Assembly: GCA_950106755.1 (NCBI GenBank)
Contig: OX467083.1
Span: forward strand, 3,199,501-3,263,500
Direction of reading: 5' to 3'
From: Climacium dendroides
Taxonomy: Eukaryota; Streptophyta; Bryopsida; Hypnales; Climaciaceae
Length of the DNA: 64,000 bases
In this document: piece by piece, positions 1 through 11,805 of the stretch
How positions within the stretch are numbered: position 1 is the stretch's first letter
Layout: each line of letters opens with the position of its first letter
Notes under the pieces: model-generated
What the model was told of the DNA's origin: nothing
The model's input: only the letters and a program-made list of their open reading frames with translations
Database searches by the model: none
Translations under genes and position numbers: made by a program

Positions 1-665
1 AAAATTCAAAAGCAAAATTTTAAAATTTTATCACTTATAGAATATATTTATATCTGTATAAAAACTTTGATTCATTCCATTTGAATTAGTGATGTAAAAG
101 TAATGAAGAATCTTATTTTATAAGCAATCATGGCATCTTCCTAAAAAACTAACAAATTGGATTCATCTTTGAACTTACTTTATTTTCAAAACAAGAAGGT
201 TCACATGATGGTTTGGATTATTTGCTAAAACAAACTCACCATGAAGATTGATATCCATTTCAAAACTATTAAGCATTTAATTTTTTTGTTCCATTTATAA
301 TCTACTTCTACTTTAAAAAAATTTAAGGAATAAAAATCAATTATATTTTTTGAATTTTTTTCTGTATTTTCAATTTAATTCTCTATCCATAGAAAGTTAT
401 ACCTCAAACTATATAGTGCAAAAAATTTAAATGAAAAGGATTCAAAGATTGAACCTTTTGTATGGCAAGGTACAAAAAAATATTTTCTTTTCACTACAAA
501 TACTAATATCTTAAAATCCTATTTTATGGGTCAAAATTTTTAAAATATTTCTCTAATATTTTTATAGAATTCTAACACAAGAGCCTAGGGTTAGATATAC
601 AAAATAAATAGTTTTTTCAATATAACTTTTTGGAATAGAAATGGCAAATTGGAGTGTTTTTTTAG
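1..665 (-). repeat. AT-rich TTAA-superfamily repeat, family G copy (truncated by window start)
   Basis: Reads in the same order as the copy at 48093-49003: a GATTCATTCCATTTGAATTAG block, a TGGCATCTTCCTAAAAAAC block, then TTCAAAGATTGAACC, AAGGTACAAAAAAA and CTAATATTTTTATAG-like segments. The left end lies outside the window. Noncoding; the short open frame here is not conserved between copies. Confidence 0.6.
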
Positions 666-3259
666 GAATGTAGTCATGAAACTCGAGGCCATGAGTAGAA
701 ACATTTTGTAAGCTTTTTCTTTTTCCATAATAAAATCATTTGAATAAGTTCCCAAAAAGTTTGACATTTGATAAATTCCTCCAATCATGCCTCCATCAAT
801 AACACTATACTACAATATGGAATGTATGCACAAACCCTACAACATTGGCAATCAAATTCATTGTTAATTGTAATCCTATTATGGCAAGTCCATCAACTAA
901 TGCAAGTTTATAAATGAATGATTTAATTGTACTTTCAATTGTAATTAGAATGCTTCATAAATCATGGCTACTCAAACTACATGTATTCAAACTACACGTG
1001 ATAGAATCATGATCTTTGGACCAACGTTATGATTGTGTAAAGTATTAGTAAGATTAAATTCAACATAACGTAGATTCCAATGCAAGATCTCAAATGAATG
1101 GATAATTATGCAAACCCCAAAGAAAACTATTAAAAAGCAACATCATATGTCTTTTTAAAATTTTCCATTTGAAAGATTCTATTTTTAAAGAAAAATCTAC
1201 ATCCAAATCACTTATTTTAGTCCCTACATGCTCAATCATCTATTGTGTGGCTACTATGAACCATATAGATAATGGACATTAAGGAAATACTTCATTGCAT
1301 GGTGCCACTTGTTGGGTACTAATTGGGTTTGAAAATTGCGGAGGTCAAATGGAGCCAATCAAAGAGTTTGCCATGGCCATAGATATGACATAGAAATCTA
1401 ACACCTTGAGATTCTATATCACTAGTGCTTTTCTCATTGACTTATTCTTATTTTTGTCCATGTTCACCTACCTATTCATCTTCTAGTTTTCTTGTTGGAG
1501 ATGTCTATATTGGTTTTCTACTTTTTTTACAACTTACAAGGTTTCTATCTTGACTTTTTGGAAACTAATAGAGTGGAAATTATTATTGCTCGACATTACT
1601 CTAGATTTGCATTGGGTAAATTTTTTGCCTTGGCATTGATACATTCTTTATTTTTGCCTTGTAGGTGCTAGGTTTTTTGGTTTTAATTCTAAAATGAAGA
1701 AGTTGAGTCATTTTGGAGTAGGTTGTTACACATCTAGAGTTTTGTCCATAATTACAAATTATTTTGAAGATTTTGAGATTCCATCTTTTGATTTGCAAAT
1801 TGAGTAGAAGTGCATGATTAATTTTCTAATGCTATGGGTGAAGTTCTTTTTGTAACTAAAATAACTTGTTCTTAAAGTATTGGCCCTATTCTAGCTATCA
1901 GTTGCTTTACTATACTATAAATGTTTTTCTCCATCATTCATTCCATGGTTCAAAATATGAAGTATTTTGTTGTCTTGGAGTCTTGTTCCTATTCCTAATG
2001 TTGCCCAATAAGAAGTCACCTTCTTTGCTTTGCCGCATGGCACAAAACATGAAGTATTTTGTTCTCTTTGAGTCATCCTTTATACATACAACCTATTTGC
2101 ATGCACCCCACTACATGAACTCTTCTTTTTAAAAACTAGAATACTTATAGAGGTAACAAGTAAGTAATAGTGAGATCTACATGGATGCATGGCTACATAA
2201 ATGAAAAAGGTTTTTTGGGGTGCGTGACTTTGGAATGAATGTAAGTATAAGGGGAATGCATTAAAAAAATTGTAAATGTTTAAAGGCAACTATGGATAGG
2301 GAGAATGGACAAATATTTGAAAGGTACACAAATGAAGGAGCTCTAAATTCAAAACTCTTAATTGTTGTATTTTAGGAACTAGGTTTTGGTTCATTTGCAA
2401 CTCATTTCTAGTGCATTTAATAATCATGCCAATTTTCAAAACATACATTGTCTCTATTTTTATGAGGAGAAAGGTTTGAATTTTGTCTATGCAGTGATTG
2501 GTAAGTTTACTATATATGCCACATAAACTATGGCAAGTTCAGTTTTGCATGCATTGCTGAAGATGTTCTTAGAGACCTAATTATTGGAAAGATTTGTCAT
2601 TCTTTAGCTTTGCCACACTAGCAAGCTCTCATTTTTAGGCACTGATTACCAATTTTGTACACTTGAAAATAGTTAAATACTACCATAGATACATCAATTG
2701 TTCATAATATGAAGATTTTATTGTCCTTGTTCATGAATCAAATCCTTTGCAAGGTTTTTTGTTTTTGTTTTTTGAAAAGTGCTAAAGTAGCAATATACAA
2801 AAAAATGATGTAGCCAAATATTTTAGTATTCATCTATATTTTGAATAACAACTATCTATTCATCTATATATTTGGATGAATTTCATTTAAAATCAACAAT
2901 TTCATTCAAATTATTTTCAAAATTTGAAACAACTTAGTATCATCAACCAATTTTTTTTCAAATTTTTCTTCAAGGCTTGATGTTCTCCAATTATTTTTGG
3001 TGCTTTTGGGCATTTAAATGCCAAAAATAATGTCCTTACATTTCAAATGATTCCATATTATTTAAGTTATTTATTAGCTTTGTTATCTACTTTCATGAGT
3101 ACTAATTCACATTATGAAAGAGAAGGTTGTTGACTGATTCTCATAGATTATGGCATGTAATGTTTTTGCTTGTAGCCAATCATGTGGTGCCATGTGGCAA
3201 AATATCCACCTTCTAATCATTATGAATGTTTTAGAAAAGCACTTCATCCAACCAAACCC
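666..3259. other. AT-rich intergenic DNA, no gene recognised
   Basis: Open frames are short and T/A-driven. One local direct repeat is visible: ATGAAGTATTTTGTTNTCTTKGAGTC occurs near 1957 and 2049. No terminal repeats or coding signal recognised. Confidence 0.5.
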
Positions 3260-3263
3260 TTAA

Positions 3264-3780
3264 CATTTTAAAGACAAGAGTTAAAGTTATCCAAATTTGC
3301 AAAATTATGAAAATGTTTTATAACATGCAATATAGAACAATATTTGAATGACCAATTCCAAACAAAAGTTGTAAATTGTAATCCATAGATTATATCCATA
3401 TATAATTTTCTTAAAATTTAGAAATTACTTTTGAAATTGATTATTAATTGAATATTTGTAATTGAAAGGATTGAAAATAAAACTCTTCAAGTTCTAAATG
3501 TTAAATTTTGATTATTGTGATTTTTTGAGGGTTTTATTTATACATGCTATTTTTGAATGTCCATTTTTTTATATTGAAAAAGTTAATTTTTGAGGTCAAA
3601 AATACTTGTGCTTCTCGAACTTTAAAGTATTTACAAAGATTTTTTTTAAAAGTCTATACCATATAAATGTAAAAGAACTAATACAAGAATATACCAACAT
3701 TTATATGGATGAAAAAAACAAGCTTAGAATATGTTTACATTCATCCATTGTTTAGAATTTGAACTTTTGTTCTTTAGGGG
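3264..3780 (+). mobile_element. TTAA-flanked AT-rich element, family I copy 1
   Basis: Bounded by TTAA at 3260-3263 and 3781-3784. The left end CATTTTAAAGACAAGAG is an imperfect inverse of the right end CTTTTGTTCTTTAGGGG. The interior contains TGAATATTTGTAATTGAAAG and ATGTTTACATTCATCCATTG segments that recur at about 3840-4335 and 40690-41150. Noncoding. Confidence 0.6.
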
Positions 3781-3829
3781 TTAAGGACTAGGAAATAGTC
3801 CAAATTTTAGAAATTGCCGAGATGAATTA

Positions 3830-4335
3830 TAAAATGTACCTTGGTATAACAATTTAATGATGGCTTTTATACAAAAGTTGTAAAACATGATTCACAAATC
3901 ATGTCCACATGGTTGAATCTAATATCGCACTAACCAATATTTACCAACATAAATTTAAGCCAAAATGATCAAAATTCCTTATTAAATTTATTATAGATTG
4001 AACATTTGTTGCTTTCAAAATAATTGTTTTCATTTACATTCAAAATGTTAAGTTCTAATTATGTTTAGATCTTCATTTACTTATTTAATATTCAAATCAT
4101 TTTTTGATGTAGAAAAGTTACTTTTCACATGGAACATATTTGTGTAGACCTTTCAATCATATAATATTTGTAAAACAAAGCCTACAAAATGTCTAACATA
4201 AAAATAGTAGAGAACTAAAATAAGAATTTACAAACAAGTTGATGGATGAAAAAACACAATTTTTTTGCACTTGAAGCATGTTTGCATTCATTTGTTGTTC
4301 AAATATTGAATGCTTGGTACTTCAAGAGTATATGT
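3830..4335 (+). repeat. Family I copy 2, adjacent to copy 1
   Basis: Parallels copy 1 at an offset of about 510-545 bases: ACAAAAGTTGTAAA, ATAGATTGAACATTTGTTG, AAAATGTTAAGTTCTAATTA and GTTTGCATTCATTTGTTG occur in the same order. The right end has lost the TTTAGGGG sequence. Two direct copies side by side suggest tandem duplication or insertion next to a relative. Confidence 0.65.
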
Positions 4336-5036
4336 ATTCATTGAGTAATCTTCAAGACAAAATGTTTGATATATCAATGAAAAAAATGATCAACACAAAT
4401 CAATGATATTTTGGAGCATATTCCCCCCCAAATTTGAAAAGATTATAACTTGTAGCAAACATATAACTTGGCATCTTTGAAAAACAAGTATATCTAATAA
4501 TATCCTATGCAAATACCTAATTATGGCTTTGGAGTTTTTCTACTTAGTTTGAGGATAAAAATTTTGATGTTGAAGAATTTAATTGAGAGTTGGTAGGAAA
4601 AATTCAAAAAAATCTTTGAAATAATTTCCAATAAGTTTTTGTAGGAAAAAAAGGGAAATTGGCATTTAACCCAAGTGTTTATTGTTTAAAATCAACTTTC
4701 GTTGGATCTTTGTAAATTGATGGATGATGATTGTTAAAAATATAGATGAATTGCAACTATTTATTATGACATTTTGAAAGTGATCTTGCCATCTTTAGTT
4801 TAAGTTCTTATGGGTTAAAGATACAAATTAGTATACCCAACCTACAAAGCAGGTTTGGCAAAAAAATCATTCTAAAAATAATGTCATTTTTTAGGTGAAA
4901 TGTTTTTTCTCAAAAAAACTTGTATGAGAAAAAAAAATTCAAAGAATAATTCTAATTTAAGTATCTATCATAACTTATTATTAACTAGAAATAATTAAAT
5001 ATTTAGTTGAGGAATTTTGATCCTACCCTATATTTA
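4336..5036. other. AT-rich intergenic DNA, no gene recognised
   Basis: Contains a short C7 run near 4422. No conserved frame or terminal repeat recognised. Confidence 0.45.
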
Positions 5037-5416
5037 AGATACTCCCTCCCATCCCATAATACTAATTCCATTAATGAGGTTTACATCAAAGACATTTGAC
5101 CTAGAATCCACAAATACTAAAAAAATTCTTTGCTCGTGTATAGAGGGTGAAGATTTTCGGAATCCCAATTTTGGGACTAAGGTAGGAAGTTTTAAAAGTG
5201 CACAGGCTCTAAAAACTGCCCACCTCTTCAAATGTATACTATTTGTACATGTTGCTTTTTCATAGCCTTCAACAATTATCAAAGAACAATGTACATTTTA
5301 GGTGGTGGGCGATTTCAGAGCCCTATGCCATTTCAACTTCAAAATTTCATTACTAATTCCACACAGCTCCGAAAAATATGAAACACCTTGGATTAGATGC
5401 CAATTAGTGACACTTC
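5037..5416 (+). mobile_element. Repeat family A copy 1, with Stowaway-like left end
   Basis: Begins TACTCCCTCCCATCCCATAA, close to the CTCCCTCCGTCCC terminus of plant Stowaway (Tc1/mariner-type) MITEs. Inside, TGTACATGTTGCTTTTTCAT and GGTGGTGGGCGATTTCAGAG and the GCCATTTCAACTTCAAAATT segment recur in reverse orientation at 49845-50115. The segment AAAAATATGAAACACCTTGG recurs at 55465. The middle also holds an internal inverted arrangement around AAATGTACA. Right border approximate. Confidence 0.65.
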
Positions 5417-5449
5417 TGGCGATTGGACTGTCTACGAAGCTGCGTCCAT

Positions 5450-7170
5450 GCGGAACACGCTCTCAGAATTAGGGTTTCGATCCTCGCAGCGTCAGTAGTG
5501 TAGTTCAGCTGAAAGCTCAATTCCGACGTCGAATTCGCAGAGGAGCCTCGCCGCTGCTTCCGCAATTTTTGACAGGCATTCAATGACGAATTCTCCATTT
5601 TTGGACAAAATTTGAGCTGGAAATCATATCCAGACATTCGCAAGAAGTCGTGTTGGACTAGCTTGTGGATGTCGAGGTGATTTTTGGAGATGCGGGTTTC
5701 AATTCCTCATCATCGTTTAAGTAGGATTGTACTGGGATTTTACATTTCAACCATGGCTCTTTCGTATTATTTTGTAGTACATTATAAACCTGATTAATGA
5801 GAGTCGACATTCATTATTGAGTCGGCAGTGTTGATCGAGTATTGTGTGGTATTTCTCAATTGTGTATCTTGCACTGGCAGGCAAGAACATACTTTTCTTT
5901 TGGAACCTGGATGATACTGGAGATGTCGTCTTCAAAGATTTGCAACTCGATCAAGGTGGAGGCCTTAAACGCACTAAAACTCCCTATCACAGCTAGTACA
6001 AGCAGGGTTACTTGAATTGGTTCATTCACTTCAAAGGTACGCTGCACTGAAGTAATTCTTAGGGATGTGATACGTTATTTGAAGTGAACTCAACGTTACG
6101 TTTGCATCGTGCTTAATTGTAAAATCTTGTCTCGCATGTAGTCGATGTTGGAACCAAGTTCATAATAATGTTGTGTGTATGCTGGTTCCTTGGAATCGAC
6201 TAGGAAAAGCTAGATCCAGTAATTGTACTTCTAGATCGCGTTTATATACTTGCTGAACCTCTCAATGACCTTCACTGTAACTAGACAGGTTCCCAAGAAT
6301 AATGTGGTGAATTTGCAGAAAGCGATAACGATTCAATCAACATAACTTGCAAAAGATGAGTCTCAACTCACACACTTCACTTGCGTCTGTCGCCTCATAC
6401 TCGATATCATTTTATCTTTAATTATTGTCTTCGTGCAAGCACTTACACCTTAAGAAAATGCAAAAGCACACATAAGCAAACTGATTGAACACTTCAGTTT
6501 AGCACAAAGTTTTCAATTAAGATGTCCCCCAGGTTAAATTTTTCAAACTTTTTGCTAAACAAAGATTATCAAAAATAAAAGCACAATACTAGGCACATCT
6601 GCCTATGTAATTGTCATGCTGGACCTGGTGGCATTCACGTCGCAGATCACTTTGTAGATAGCTTACCCTTTTCAGATCATCAGACAAGGCTCGAAAACAA
6701 GGAAGTCTTGATTCCACAGCTCTTTTCAAGTGCCACAAAGACTGGTAAATGAGTTGAGCTTAAAATGTGAACTATTGTTGGCGGCTGAATTGGCCATGCT
6801 TGAGGCGGAGGCCACAAGACATGTGAGCCTCAAGAAAACCGAATGTGAACATTGTTTTCCTGGTGCTAAGGAATCAGCAAACTACAGTTTTCTCAAAGGA
6901 TCCAAGAATCATTGATGGGCTTTGGTGTCACTGTACGAATGTTACTGTACAGTAGCTTAATCCTTACTAATATTTTTGGGAACTATAGTTGATTTCAGCG
7001 TCTCTAATTTCTTTTCTTTTCTTGAACTTTTCTGTTCAATCTCAAAAAGCCTTGCGATTTTGTGAATTGCTGTTTCTGACAATTCTTGCAGGACACAACC
7101 TCCAACACGTGGTTTAGCTCTTTAATTGGAACAATTGTTGGGAACTTGAAAATTTTCAGTCACCAATTTG
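5450..7170 (+). other. Possible transcription unit or gene remnant (telo-box leader and exon-like stretches)
   Basis: Composition is more balanced than on either side. TTAGGGTTT (telo-box) at about 5469-5477 is a motif typical of plant 5' leaders, and CG-containing words such as CGCAGCGTCAG and TTCCGACGTCG follow. Exon-like pieces: about 5881-5993, after an acceptor-like TGGCAG, reads KNILFFWNLDDTGDVVFKD; 6601-6750 and 6725-6915 are open in successive frames. A donor-like AAAGGTACG lies at 6033 and an acceptor-like CTTGCAG at 7086. No family recognised. Could be a decayed gene, a noncoding RNA locus or chance. Confidence 0.3.
6730..6915 (+). CDS. Exon-like open frame, unrecognised, possibly a terminal exon
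   Basis: 61 codons after the first Met, preceded by an acceptor-like TTCCACAG at 6713-6720. The composition is protein-like (LVNELSLKCELLLAAELAML, then CEHC) and not the Phe/Lys/Asn bias of the AT-rich frames. The ELSLKCELLLAAELAMLEAE part would form an amphipathic helix. No domain recognised and no start-to-stop gene model could be built, so it may be a remnant. Confidence 0.25.
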   Translation: MPQRLVNELSLKCELLLAAELAMLEAEATRHVSLKKTECEHCFPGAKESANYSFLKGSKNH

Positions 7171-7800
7171 CACATTCATTGTGACGACATAGCGAGGTAT
7201 GTACTCTTCCTATTACCTGCAAATTGGCAAATTACTTGCATGATGATTGTGCAGCAATTCAAATTTTGTGGGTTTGAAGTTGTTGCATGCTTAGGTTTGG
7301 GGTCATTCAAAGTGTGTGTTGGTTGGGGTTTGTCGTGAATAGCATACCTAAAATGAACACTATATATCATTTGTCATACAATTAGAGGTATTGAATGTAC
7401 AAGAGAAGACTTGAGATTCTACACGGTATGGAAGGCATTCAATTTGCTTTTAAGTATTGAGACTTTAGTCTTTTCAATAGAAACCAAAAGCCCAATGTTT
7501 GTGATAGGAGTCTACTAATAGTAATATAAATTTTGGCTAGCCCAAATTTAATTATTACGATCAATTGTTTGGTATTATAGTTTGTTGGATGAATCTTAAT
7601 TGTTTTTTTTCTTTTTTTTCTTTGAATTTCAAAGGTCCTTGGCTTAAGGTCTATGCATTTGGTGAAAATGCTGGACCTCTTCATTTGTATTCATATAAGT
7701 ATTGCTCTTGGCCTTGTACATTTCAATCAACACATTACTATGGATTTGACACTTGACTTTTCTCAATGCAAGAGTGATTAATTTCTAAAGTCCTAATCCG
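7171..7800. other. AT-rich intergenic DNA, no gene recognised
   Basis: Transition from the balanced-composition block into AT-rich repeats. No supported feature. Confidence 0.4.
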
Positions 7801-8745
7801 TGTTTTTTTTGGCAACATAGCAATTTTGGTCAACTCACTATGAATAGAATTTTTATTTTTTCTTTGAAATTTTCACACAATATGTGCTCGAAGAGTAGTT
7901 ATAAGGTCCTAAATTTTTCATAACATTTGACTGCATGGTTAAAAAGTTAAATATTGTATGGTATGTAGTTTTCATAACATAGTGGAAGCCCAAGCAACAA
8001 AAAACACTTTTTTTAAAATTACTTCAAAAAAAAATTAAAGATCTGAAATTGATTCTGTAGATTTATATATACATGAAATTCTTTGAATCATTCCACTTTG
8101 ATTAATGAGATGAAAGTTATGAGGAGTTTTAATTTGTACGTAGATTGCGGGTAGTTATGAAATCTCCACTCAAATATAAATTTTGAAGTCCTTTATTTAA
8201 TTCAATTTTTAATATTAAAAAAATAAAATAAAATCATAAGATGTAGATTGTTTATTACAATATTGCAACCATTGGCATTTTTCAATTCCATAATTTAATT
8301 GCTAACAATTTAGTATTTTGAGTTATTCTCTATTTTTTTTTGCTTATAATTTTTTTTCTATATGTTGTACAATTCCAAATGATCTCAAAATTTTCAAGCA
8401 TTTATCCAACTTGCCTTGAAGAATGAATCCAAAAATTAACCATCATTTTAAATATTTTTTCAACAAATGCGACCTTGTTAAGTGTACCTGCTTGGGTTTT
8501 TTTCTAGGGCCCAAAAATGATTTTTTGTCACCTTAAATGCTAATATCTTGCAATCTACATGGCGGAAATTTCTGAAATTTTTTTCACATATTTTCAAACT
8601 AGCATACAATAAGATCCTATAGTTACATTTGTCCAAAAATGTTTTTTTAAGCTTTGGTACTTATACAAAAAATAACAATTTTTGAGCATTTTAAGTGAAA
8701 ACATAGTAAAAAACTTTTAGGATTTAAATGAAGTTCAAATATATC
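7800..8745 (-). repeat. Repeat family H copy 1 (TTAA-superfamily relative)
   Basis: On the minus strand it matches 52170-53065 for most of its length: TGAGTTGACCAAAATTGCTA, AACTACTCTTCGAGCACATA, ATTCTTCAAGGCAAGTTGGA, AATCTTTTGCCATC-type blocks in the same order. It abuts the 3'-truncated Tc1 transposase and may mark the deletion or insertion junction. Noncoding. Confidence 0.65.
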
Positions 8746-8790
8746 AAGTTTTGAGAGTTCAATAAGAACATGCACCAAGTGAATTAGTAA

Positions 8791-9448
8791 TTAGTTACTC
8801 CAAAATGATGATGTATTGTGAGATAGACATCTTGGTAGCATAAAAACAAGTTGTGACTTTTGCCCTCCAACAAATGCACCCCAAATCATCAAAGAAGTTC
8901 TCCCACTCTTAAAAGTTGGAACTATACAACTTGATGAATAGCGCTCATATGCATTTCTCCAAACATGAACTTGTCTAGAATTTTTTCCAACTTCAAAGGT
9001 AAACTCATCTGTCCAAACAACTCTCTCCCATTCTTTTATACTCCACCCATAATACTTTTGAGCAAATGCCAATCGTTGAGACATGTGACGAAGTGTCAAG
9101 AAAGGTTTTTTAATTGCAATTCGACTGAAAATGTCCCTCTCATGTAAGGCCCTTCGAATAGTCGATTTAGACACTTGAGTAGAACATATATTAGTGATCT
9201 CAGAGTGTTGAGCGACGATGAGTTTTTGAGACACGTATAATAGCACGGACATCTCTATCACTAATCTTTTTAGCATAACTTCCACCACAAGGTTTACACT
9301 TATAGGTTTCATCTTCTCGAAATTTCTTCACTACCCTCTGAATTGTTCTAACATAGACTTCAACAATAGCTGCAATGTCAACTCCTGTTTTCCCTGCCTC
9401 ACTCAAATCTATTATGTGAGTACGAGTTTCATCTGAAATAGCCATCAC
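8791..9448 (-). pseudogene. Tc1-like (IS630/Tc1/mariner) transposase, frameshifted and 3'-truncated
   Basis: Two overlapping frames form one damaged gene. The first (9448-9200) starts MMAISDETRTHIIDLSEAGK and carries the N-terminal helix-turn-helix that binds transposon ends. Its SDRDVRAIIR segment begins the second helix-turn-helix, which continues in the other frame (VSKSTIRRALHERDIFSR). A one-base shift near 9202 joins them. The second frame continues to 8791 and holds VVWTDEFTFEVGK (first catalytic Asp near 9007) and PTFKSGRTSLMIWGAF, typical of Tc1 transposases. The second Asp and the final Glu of the DDE triad are missing: homology ends about where an AT-rich repeat begins (about 8745). 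The protein cannot be active. Tc1-type (DD34E) coding elements are much rarer in plants than mariner-like (DD39D) ones, so the origin deserves attention. Recent transfer is not shown. Confidence 0.85.
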
Positions 9449-9519
9449 TTAGTGACCATGATCAAGCCTTCACTTAGTGACCATGATCAAGCCTTCACTT
9501 AATTACCATGATCTAGCCT
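9445..9519. repeat. 25-bp tandem repeat, three units, at the transposase start
   Basis: Units at 9445, 9470 and 9495. The first two are identical (TCACTTAGTGACCATGATCA plus AGCCT); the third has three changes. The transposase start codon lies at the edge of the first unit. DNA further on (9520-9800) is a looser run of CCTCACTCA and CAATCACTCAC motifs and may be older decay of the same tract. Confidence 0.85.
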
Positions 9520-9949
9520 CACTCACTAAACACATATAGAACCTGATTCAGTCATCATAAACAAATCTTGCATACCCTCAATCACTCACGATGATCCAAC
9601 CTTATTCACCACATGCATAACCTCACTCAATTATAAAAAAAACTCACATACCCTCAATCACTCACCATCATTTAGCCTCACAGTCTTCACTCATTCACCA
9701 GACCTCACTAGTCACCACATGTAAGTTATAACCTCACTCACTCTTAAACTCATTCTTAAAGAAAATCTCACATACCTCCATATATCCTTAGTCACTCATC
9801 CCAAGTGCACACAACTAGATTTGGCTATCCTTGATTTTATTGAGAAGTATTTATGATTAGAGATTGCATCATCTAGAGAATTTCAATCTAGAAGCATGAG
9901 TGTCTAACATACTTCAACAATTTCAATGTCTTTAATAAAATGTATCTCA

Positions 9950-10880
9950 CAACTACACACATTGGTAGATTGTAAATATTTTTCTTTCTATAAATTTTTT
10001 GACCTTGAAATTTGGCATGAATGTTGTTGACATAAAGAGAATGTTGTGCCAAAAGTTTCATGGTAAATAGACAATTTCTCAACTGTTGGAAGGGTGTCAA
10101 AGTTGGTAGCAATGAAATGGTTTCCCCCATTGTTTCCCAAAACTACACATGCTGATAGATTGTGGCTTTCTTTTTTTTGTGTAAATCTTTTGATCTTCAA
10201 ATTTGGCACACATGTTATTATCATAGAGGGGATCTTGTGCAAAAAAATTCATGGTAAATAAGTAAAATTGCAACCCTTAGAAGGGTGTCAAAGTTGGAAG
10301 TAATGAAATGATTTTTCACAGCTACACATGTTGGTAGATTTTGAATATTTTTTTTTTGTATAAATTTTCTGGCCTCGAAACTTGTCACAAATGTTATTAA
10401 CATAGAAATCACTTTGTGGAAAAAATTTCATAGTAAATAAGCAATTTTTCAGCCCTTGGGAGGGTGTCAAAGTCGAAGTAGTGAAACGGCTTTCACAATT
10501 GTTTCTCAAAACGACACATGTTGGTAGATTGTTAATATCTTTTTTGTATTAATCTTTTGGACTTGAAATTTTTATTGTATGTTATTAACATAAAGAGGTT
10601 TTTGTTCCAAGAATTTTATGGCAAAAAAAATAATAATTCAATCTTTGGGAGGTTGTCAAAGTTGGCAGCAATGAAAAAATTTCCACAACTACCAATGTTG
10701 ATAGATTTTGAATAACTTTTTTTCGGTGAATCTTTTGGCCTTGAAATTTGGCATACATATAATTAACTTAAAGATGATGCTGTAATAAAAATCTCGTGGT
10801 AAAATACCAATTTTTGAGCTCTCGGGAGGCTTTCAAAGTTGGCAGTACTGAAATTTTTCTCACTGCGAATTCGAAAATGA
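9950..10880. repeat. Five-unit tandem array with alternating 190/178-bp monomers
   Basis: The landmark TAGATT following ACACATGTTGG recurs at 9966, 10156, 10335, 10525 and 10702, spacings 190, 179, 190 and 177. Each unit contains, in order, a T-rich stretch, CTTGAAATTTGGCA, TGTTATTAACATA, TTTCATGGTAAAT and GGGTGTCAAAGTTGG. The longer units carry an extra ATTGTTTCTCAAAA-type block just before the landmark; the shorter ones lack it, so the true period is a dimer of about 368 bp. Units differ by roughly 20-30 percent by eye, so the array is old. No conserved open frame runs through it. Confidence 0.85.
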
Positions 10881-11181
10881 CATTTTGATTGGTACCCCAC
10901 TGTACATTTTTGAAAAATTTGAGATTGGCTTTTAAAGATTAAAATTCTTCAAAAATTTAAGATTTTTTAATAAAGATCATGAAATAGTTGAAAGCCAATC
11001 TTCAAATTTTTAATAAAAATCTTGAAATAGTTGTGGAAAAAATAGAGTAGATTTTGTAAGTGCAAATTTTGTTACAAAAATGTTCACTTGGTGCAAAACT
11101 AGTGCAAATCATGTGTTGGATGTGCATAGTGTCTAACCTTGCTTTCGAGTGGATAGTGAGGCAATGGTTCACCCCACCTCC

Positions 11182-11292
11182 CCATCCAAATTAAATATAT
11201 ATTCTTTAATTTCCCAATCCACCCCTTACTCAAATTAAATGTTTTTTTAATTCCCCAAACCCAACCCCCAACCCAATCCAAACCTCACCCAA
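11182..11292. repeat. C-rich degenerate tandem repeat
   Basis: CCAAATTAAAT near 11185 and TCAAATTAAATG near 11230 begin two similar units of about 47 bp, each followed by a T-rich then CCCCA-rich stretch. Confidence 0.45.
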
Positions 11293-11364
11293 ATCCTAAA
11301 CATCCCTCCTAGTTTGTAATTTGAAAATGACATGGGGTGGTACAATTGATATGGGATTTTTGTG

Positions 11365-11575
11365 TGTATATGTATACATCTTCTATACTTGTATTCATAT
11401 TTATATTCGTATCTATATTTATATAATACATTTTATGTATTTGTATCCATATTCTATATTCGTATTTATATTCTGTACATGTACTCATATCCATCTTCTA
11501 TACATGTACTATACCTGTCTTTTGTAAAAGTGTCCATATTTGTATTTTGAATCTATATCCATATCTATTTTGAGA
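11365..11575. repeat. Degenerate hexamer-like TATWCN repeat
   Basis: About 200 bases built from variants of TATTCG, TATCCA, TATTCA and TATACA every six or so bases. Open frames on both strands here (Tyr/Ile-rich) are by-products of the repeat, not genes. Confidence 0.7.
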
Positions 11576-11611
11576 TCTACGGTCTGAAATTTTTTAAAAT
11601 AAAAAATGAGA

Positions 11612-11637
11612 GGGGGGGGGGGGGCAAGGGGAGGGGG
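11612..11637. repeat. Poly-G tract
   Basis: A run of 13 G, then CAA, then further G runs (GGGG, GGGGGG). Could form a G-quadruplex; also prone to assembly error. Confidence 0.85.
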
Positions 11638-11805
11638 GTACATGCTTGGAATTGGTACACCATAGTGTAGTATATAATTATCCACTCTTTGATCTATAGA
11701 GAATATGTGCAACTAGAAATTGTGAAAACAAAGTAAGGTCATCCAACTTTTGATTAGAAAATTTTGGCATTTTTGAAGGTACATGGCCTGAAACTTAAAG
11801 TCTAA

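Noticed and set aside
10221..10509. Short minus-strand frames with similar peptides
   Set aside because: They repeat because the tandem array repeats; no frame spans several units without stops.
9445..10880. Regular repeats considered as a CRISPR array
   Set aside because: Units are directly adjacent or of satellite type with no unique spacers, and the context is eukaryotic.
8771..11095. 13-bp inverse pair TGCACCAAGTGAA / TTCACTTGGTGCA around the Tc1 remnant as its terminal repeats
   Set aside because: Similarity stops at 13 bases, no TA duplication borders it, and the span would include the unrelated tandem array; chance is plausible.
11309..11550. Tyr/Ile-rich open frames on both strands
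   Set aside because: Products of the degenerate TATWCN repeat.
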